A DNA stretch of 9,488 nt, taken from an uncultured Eubacteriales bacterium (GTDB lineage: Bacteria; Bacillota; Clostridia; Oscillospirales; Oscillospiraceae). The stretch lies in assembly GCA_934597725.1 (NCBI GenBank), contig CAKTSK010000045.1, forward strand, positions 1-9,488, given 5' to 3'. This document shows, piece after piece, positions 5,904-9,488 of the stretch. The notes below the pieces were generated by a model, which saw only the letters and a program-made list of their open reading frames with translations, was not told where the DNA came from and did not search any database. Within the stretch, counting starts at the first letter, position 1. Every line of letters begins with the position of its first letter. Both the position numbers and the translations under genes were made by a program.

Positions 5904-5931
5904 TTGCTATTTTGGAGTCATCTGCTATAAT
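5904..5931 (+). promoter_or_regulatory. Extended -10 promoter of the surface-protein leader
   Basis: Plus strand: TTGCTA (5904-5909), a 16-nt spacer and TATAAT (5926-5931) preceded by TGC (5923-5925), an extended -10. Predicted start near 5938. It is the only good plus-strand promoter I see before the gene at 6295. Confidence 0.7.
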
Positions 5932-5937
5932 GAGGGT

Positions 5938-6217
5938 GAAAAACAAAAAATGCGGCAGCTTTTGGGGGGTAGGAGCCCCAAAAGCCTGCACAGGTGACCA
6001 TACCACCTACACAACGGCCCCAGGCCGCACCGCATGGACGATATTATACAGTTTTTCCCCAGGCAATGCAAGGGGTTTTCCTTGCATACCCCCGCGCGAA
6101 ACACTGTATTTTGTCGTACCCATTTCAGGTGTACTTGGTGTCGGCGTGGGCGAAGGCATTTTTGCCTCCTGACGTGTCGTGTAGGGACAATGAGACCTGC
6201 ACGGCATTTTTGTTTTT
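5938..6217 (+). ncRNA. Structured leader RNA / riboswitch-like attenuator
   Basis: A ~280-nt non-coding stretch from the promoter to an intrinsic terminator, upstream of the LRR/SLH gene. Elements in order: a cloverleaf with outer stem 5950-5955 / 6030-6035 and hairpins at 5955-5989, 5992-6008 and 6015-6027; a rod hairpin 6036-6120 with a perfect inner 8-bp stem (6066-6073 / 6080-6087); a hairpin 6140-6173 with AGGCA / TGCCT at the tip; and the terminator 6175-6206. Bases 6006-6016 of the cloverleaf can pair with the terminator 5' arm 6175-6185 (10 of 11 positions), giving a possible antiterminator. I compared it from memory with TPP, SAM-I, lysine, FMN, glycine, ZTP, THF, Mn, guanidine, NiCo, cyclic-di-GMP and T-box consensus and saw no match. 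It may instead be a stand-alone small RNA. Confidence 0.6.
6175..6217 (+). terminator. Intrinsic terminator inside the leader
   Basis: TGTCGTGTAGG (6175-6185) and CCTGCACGGCA (6196-6206) form an 11-bp stem with two G-U pairs and a 10-nt loop, followed directly by TTTTTGTTTTT (6207-6217). It stands 78 bases before the start codon at 6295 with no second promoter between, so expression of the gene from 5904 must pass it. Confidence 0.85.
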
Positions 6218-6231
6218 CCCTGACCCTCTCG

Positions 6232-6252
6232 GGGGGAGTTCCGGGCTCCCCC
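6232..6252 (+). promoter_or_regulatory. GC hairpin upstream of the ribosome site
   Basis: GGGGGAG (6232-6238) and CTCCCCC (6246-6252) form a perfect 7-bp stem with a 7-nt loop, 26 bases before the AAGGAGG ribosome site. No T-run follows. It could protect the message after processing or affect ribosome loading. Confidence 0.45.
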
Positions 6253-6294
6253 TGGGGCTGGGCGGGAAAACAAAATATAAGGAGGAAAAGACCC

Positions 6295-9200
6295 ATGAAG
6301 AGAAAGCTATTGTCAACATTTTTGGCTTTTTGCATGATGTTGACGCTCGTCCCAACGGCTGCACTTGCCGTTGACGACACCTTCGTTCCCACCGAAGAGG
6401 AGCTGATTGCTGCCGAGAAATATCAGCAAGCCTTTAAGGCAGAAGATGGGAAAACATGGGAAAACCTTGGCAACGCGGCACTGAACTATAACTATGCCAA
6501 AACCTATGTTGAAAACCTGAAGGAAGGAGACGCCAAAACCGCTGCACAAAAGAGATTGGAAGCCCTGACTACCTATTACGAGAGCATCACCGAACTGGAT
6601 ATGTCTGGTAAAAAGGGTGGTTACGGTGGAGACGAAGGTCGTCACGGCTGCCTGACTGTTCTGACCAATCTGGAAAAGTTGAACCTGAAGGACACCGGTA
6701 TCACCAACGTAGGCCCGTTACAGGAATTGACAAAGCTGAAAGAAGTTAATATCAGCAACAATCCCATTACAGATTTGGGCGCACTGGTCGGCTTGACAGA
6801 ACTCACCAAGCTGGACGCCGCCAACACAAAAGTAGACTCGAATGACTTCGGCGCTTTGGTGAATAAGAAGCTGACCTACCTGGACTTGAGTGGTACCAAT
6901 ATTACCTTTATTGGTCCTATCACCACCAACGGTAATAGTCCTGCTTGTGCTGATACACTGGCATATCTGGATGTGTCCAACACGGGGTTGACCCAGTTGC
7001 AGGAAGTCTGGAATGGGGCAAAGAAGACAGCTTCTCTGCCTCAGTTGAAAACATTGCATGCCAAGGGCCTGTCCCTGACTTCCATTTCTGGCCTGGTGGA
7101 AATCGCGAATTCCGACGACTTTAGTGATGATGGGGTAACCTGGGATCTGAGCGGCAGCACGCTGAGCGGCAAAGACGAAGCAAACCACATCGGGCAGATT
7201 TCTGCAAAATTTGCCTCTGGTGGCTTTACCGCTCCGGTTGCACAGAAGGACGACAACAAAGCAGAATATTCTTTAGCCAAAGCAGAGCAATGGAAGCACA
7301 CCATTGAAACCCAGATGGGGGATGACAACGGGAAAGCAAATCTAACTTGGCAAGCACTGATTTTCGGTCATTACTGGTTTGATACGGCGAAAGAAGAAAT
7401 CGAGAAACTGTCTTCCGATAAGACTGCGCTTACCAGCCGTTGGAATGTGATTGATACCTACTATAAGAGCATTACCGCCATGGACATGTCCAACAAGACA
7501 GAGGTCCCTGAAGGATATGCTAAGAGCGTGGATGTATTTAGCATTTTCCCGAATCTGACCAAGCTGGATATCAGCAACACAGGTCTGAGTGACTTCGGGA
7601 TCGGCAACAGTGGGGCCAATCTGGTCAAGCTGGAAGACCTGAATCTCTCTGGGTTGTCTTGCACTTCGGCAAACACCTTGTTTGGAGGACTTTCTGGGCT
7701 GGACAGTTTGAAGGTCCTGAACATCAGCAACATTGAAGGTGTCACGGATATTGGCGGTCTGGTGGGTGCTGGCGTGGCCGACACCATTACAACGCTCGAT
7801 ATTTCCAACACCAAGGTGACCAAGCTGGAAAGCGTGTGGGCTACAGAGAATAAGTTCCCGGCACTTAAAACGCTCACCGCACACGGTTTGGAACTGGAAT
7901 CCATCTCCGGGTTGGCAGAAATTGCAGGTGCTGAGGGTTTTGATCCCAGTGGTATTACCTGGGACTTTGGCGTGGAGAACGCCCAGAGTACGGTCAAAGA
8001 CGACGGCAGCTCTCTGGCTCCTGTCCATGTGGTGCTGATCCAGCAGGCCTTTGCTGGGGCAACGGATGGCAAGTTCGTTGCGCCGAAAACAGGTGCCAGC
8101 GCTGTCTACAGCGCAATTAAGTTCCAGGAGAAGGTCACAGAAACACTCGACAAAGTGGGTACTGGTCTTAGCTGGGATACTCTTATCACTGCTAAATATT
8201 GGCGTATCACCGCTGAGGAGTATATTAAAAACCTGACGGAGGGTACCGCCAAGACTGCCTTGGTTAACTTGATGACGAAGGTAGACGAAGCGTATGCAAA
8301 GATTACGTCGCTGGATATGTCTGGCAAGACGGAATCCAAGTATGACATTTCCACCGATGCGGTGAATCTGTTCCCCAATCTGACGGAGCTGAATCTCAGC
8401 GGCACTGGGATCAGCGACACCGGGGGACTTGCGGTTTTGAAGCAGTTGGAATCTTTGGATCTCAGCAACAATGCGGGGATCACGGATGCCAATCTGGGTG
8501 CCTTGAAGGGCATGGATAAGTTAACTACCTTGAATCTCAGCCGCACAGGGATTTCCGATGTAGGCGGTCTGGTGGCAAACGAAGTGGCCGACACCATTAC
8601 CACTCTGGATATTTCTGAGACCAAGGTCACCAAGCTGGAGAGCGTGTGGGATGCCGATAATAAGACCTCTGCGTTCCCGGAGCTTAAAACGCTTACGGCC
8701 AAAAAGCTGAACCTTACCTCTATTTCTGGTCTGGTAGAAATTGCAACTGCCCCTGGTTTTGCTTCTGATGGAATCACCTGGAATCTGGATGACAGTACGC
8801 TGACAGACAACAAAACAAACCAGGAACATGTGAAGGGTCTTGCTTCCGTGTTAACTTCTGGATTTACTGCTCCCACCATTAAGGACGATAGTTCTACCGG
8901 CGGCGGCTCCACCGGTGGCGGCGGCTCCTCTGGCGGCGGTAGTTCCTCCGGCGGCGGTGGCGGCGGCGGCGCCGTGGTCACCAAGTACACCCTCACCTTT
9001 GACACCAACGGCGGCTCCGCCATTGCCAAGGTGACCAAGGACAAGGGTACCAAGGTGGACCTGTCCGGCTACACCACCACCCGCCAGGGCTACACCTTCG
9101 CCGGCTGGTACGCCGACAAGGCCCTGACCGACAAGGTGACCTCCGTCACCCTGAACAGCAACCAGACCGTCTATGCCAAGTGGACGGAAAAGACCCCCGA

Positions 9201-9488
9201 GAAGCCTGCCCTCCCCTTCACCGACGTGACCAAGGGCGACTGGTTCTATGACGCCGTCCAGTACGTCTACGACAAGGGCATGATGAACGGCGTGGACGGC
9301 GACCGCTTCGCCCCCAACGCCGCCACCAGCCGGGCCATGATCGTGACCATCCTCTACCGGCTGGAGAACGAGCCTGCGGTGAGCGGGAAGAGTCCCTTCA
9401 CCGACGTGGCTGCCGGCCAGTGGTACACCAACGCCGTGGCCTGGGCTGCGGCCAACGGCATCGTCACCGGCACCACCGACACCACCTT
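6295..9488 (+). CDS. Secreted LRR / InlB-repeat / SLH surface protein, 3' end cut
   Basis: Open for 1064 codons to the window end with no stop. The start is the ATG at 6295, nine bases after AAGGAGG (6279-6285). Residues 1-25 are a signal peptide (MKRKLL, hydrophobic core, AALA cleavage site before Val26). Three tandem modules follow (about 33-318, 319-600, 601-862). Each has a helical cap ending in a D-M-S motif (near 101, 396 and 673), then leucine-rich repeats of the LxxLNLSGTGISD / TLDIS type, and a conserved exit ISGLVEIA...F.AP. Residues 866-892 are a Gly/Ser linker. About 898-963 is one InlB B-repeat (FDTNGG, GYTFAGWY, VYAKW). SLH domains begin at 975 and 1035 (FTDV...W). It is probably exported and held on secondary cell-wall polymer by SLH domains, for binding host or bacterial partners; the ligand is unknown. 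Codon use shifts sharply after the LRR part. Confidence 0.93.
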   Translation, partial: MKRKLLSTFLAFCMMLTLVPTAALAVDDTFVPTEEELIAAEKYQQAFKAEDGKTWENLGNAALNYNYAKTYVENLKEGDAKTAAQKRLEALTTYYESITELDMSGKKGGYGGDEGRHGCLTVLTNLEKLNLKDTGITNVGPLQELTKLKEVNISNNPITDLGALVGLTELTKLDAANTKVDSNDFGALVNKKLTYLDLSGTNITFIGPITTNGNSPACADTLAYLDVSNTGLTQLQEVWNGAKKTASLPQLKTLHAKGLSLTSISGLVEIANSDDFSDDGVTWDLSGSTLSGKDEANHIGQISAKFASGGFTAPVAQKDDNKAEYSLAKAEQWKHTIETQMGDDNGKANLTWQALIFGHYWFDTAKEEIEKLSSDKTALTSRWNVIDTYYKSITAMDMSNKTEVPEGYAKSVDVFSIFPNLTKLDISNTGLSDFGIGNSGANLVKLEDLNLSGLSCTSANTLFGGLSGLDSLKVLNISNIEGVTDIGGLVGAGVADTITTLDISNTKVTKLESVWATENKFPALKTLTAHGLELESISGLAEIAGAEGFDPSGITWDFGVENAQSTVKDDGSSLAPVHVVLIQQAFAGATDGKFVAPKTGASAVYSAIKFQEKVTETLDKVGTGLSWDTLITAKYWRITAEEYIKNLTEGTAKTALVNLMTKVDEAYAKITSLDMSGKTESKYDISTDAVNLFPNLTELNLSGTGISDTGGLAVLKQLESLDLSNNAGITDANLGALKGMDKLTTLNLSRTGISDVGGLVANEVADTITTLDISETKVTKLESVWDADNKTSAFPELKTLTAKKLNLTSISGLVEIATAPGFASDGITWNLDDSTLTDNKTNQEHVKGLASVLTSGFTAPTIKDDSSTGGGSTGGGGSSGGGSSSGGGGGGGAVVTKYTLTFDTNGGSAIAKVTKDKGTKVDLSGYTTTRQGYTFAGWYADKALTDKVTSVTLNSNQTVYAKWTEKTPEKPALPFTDVTKGDWFYDAVQYVYDKGMMNGVDGDRFAPNAATSRAMIVTILYRLENEPAVSGKSPFTDVAAGQWYTNAVAWAAANGIVTGTTDTT
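6391..8880 (+). repeat. Three tandem LRR modules (270-295 codons each)
   Basis: The module landmarks recur: the cap D-M-S motif at 6595, 7480 and 8311 (offsets 885 and 831 bp), and the exit SISGLVEIA at 7081, 7900 and 8719. Modules 2 and 3 share exact DNA such as the 17 bases at 7774-7790 and 8584-8600 (offset 810 bp), pointing to duplication more recent than that giving module 1. Module 1 carries an extra Gly-rich insert (KKGGYGGDEGRHG). Confidence 0.8.

Noticed and set aside
5938..6217. Leader RNA as SRP RNA, tmRNA, 6S RNA, T-box or hammerhead ribozyme
   Set aside because: The SRP GGAAG-type tetraloop signature, tRNA-like ends, T-box AGGGTGGNACCGCG and hammerhead CTGANGA/GAAA cores are not present. 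The 6S exclusion is weaker, resting on length and layout.
8106..9053. Long open minus-strand frames opposite the LRR/SLH gene, including a Pro-rich stretch
   Set aside because: They mirror the repeats and Gly linker of the plus-strand gene. The plus frame has a signal peptide, a good ribosome site and recognisable domains.
1..9488. CRISPR array, tRNA or rRNA genes, intact insertion sequence
   Set aside because: No regularly spaced short repeats, tRNA cloverleaf with a T-arm GGTTCGA-type loop, rRNA sequence or complete transposase were seen on either strand.

Overview
The window looks like a chromosomal segment from a high-GC, gut-type Clostridia bacterium, most likely Oscillospiraceae (the Flavonifractor / Pseudoflavonifractor / Lawsonibacter neighbourhood). 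This is inferred from the protein types (YmdB-like, YhaO/YhaN-like, a short signal peptidase I, RqcP, an SLH-anchored leucine-rich-repeat protein and an Rpn-type nuclease remnant), from strong AGGAGG ribosome binding sites, and from GC- and C-ending codons in the housekeeping genes. No database search was run.

Left edge (1-343): a divergent pair of strong sigma-A-type promoters. The minus-strand one drives a transcript with a hairpin that buries the Shine-Dalgarno site of a small hydrophobic reading frame running off the window, an arrangement reminiscent of type I toxin loci. The plus-strand one drives a ~124-nt candidate small RNA ending at a bidirectional terminator that it shares with the operon on its right.

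Middle (343-5223, minus strand): ymdB-like phosphodiesterase, then an SbcD/YhaO-like metallophosphoesterase (3-nt gap), then a compact membrane-anchored SbcC/YhaN-like ATPase (4-nt overlap). After 141 nt containing a fresh promoter and a folded 5' leader come lepB (signal peptidase I) and rqcP (S4-domain ribosome-quality-control factor). The first three form one nucleic-acid-processing unit; lepB-rqcP can be transcribed separately.

Junction (5281-5930): a C-terminal remnant of an Rpn-type PD-(D/E)XK nuclease/transposase on the minus strand, with a consensus promoter directly in front of it and a terminator-like hairpin behind it. About 160 bp with nothing convincing follow.

Right part (5904-9488, plus strand): an extended -10 promoter, a ~360-nt highly structured leader, and a large secreted surface protein cut by the window end. 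It has a signal peptide, three tandem ~270-295-residue LRR modules, a Gly/Ser linker, one InlB-type B-repeat and SLH domains. The leader folds into a four-way-junction cloverleaf, a long rod hairpin, another hairpin and a textbook intrinsic terminator. A strand of the cloverleaf can pair with the 5' arm of the terminator over 11 positions (10 paired). This is the logic of a riboswitch or attenuator, and I did not recognise the class. It is the strongest candidate for something undescribed here.
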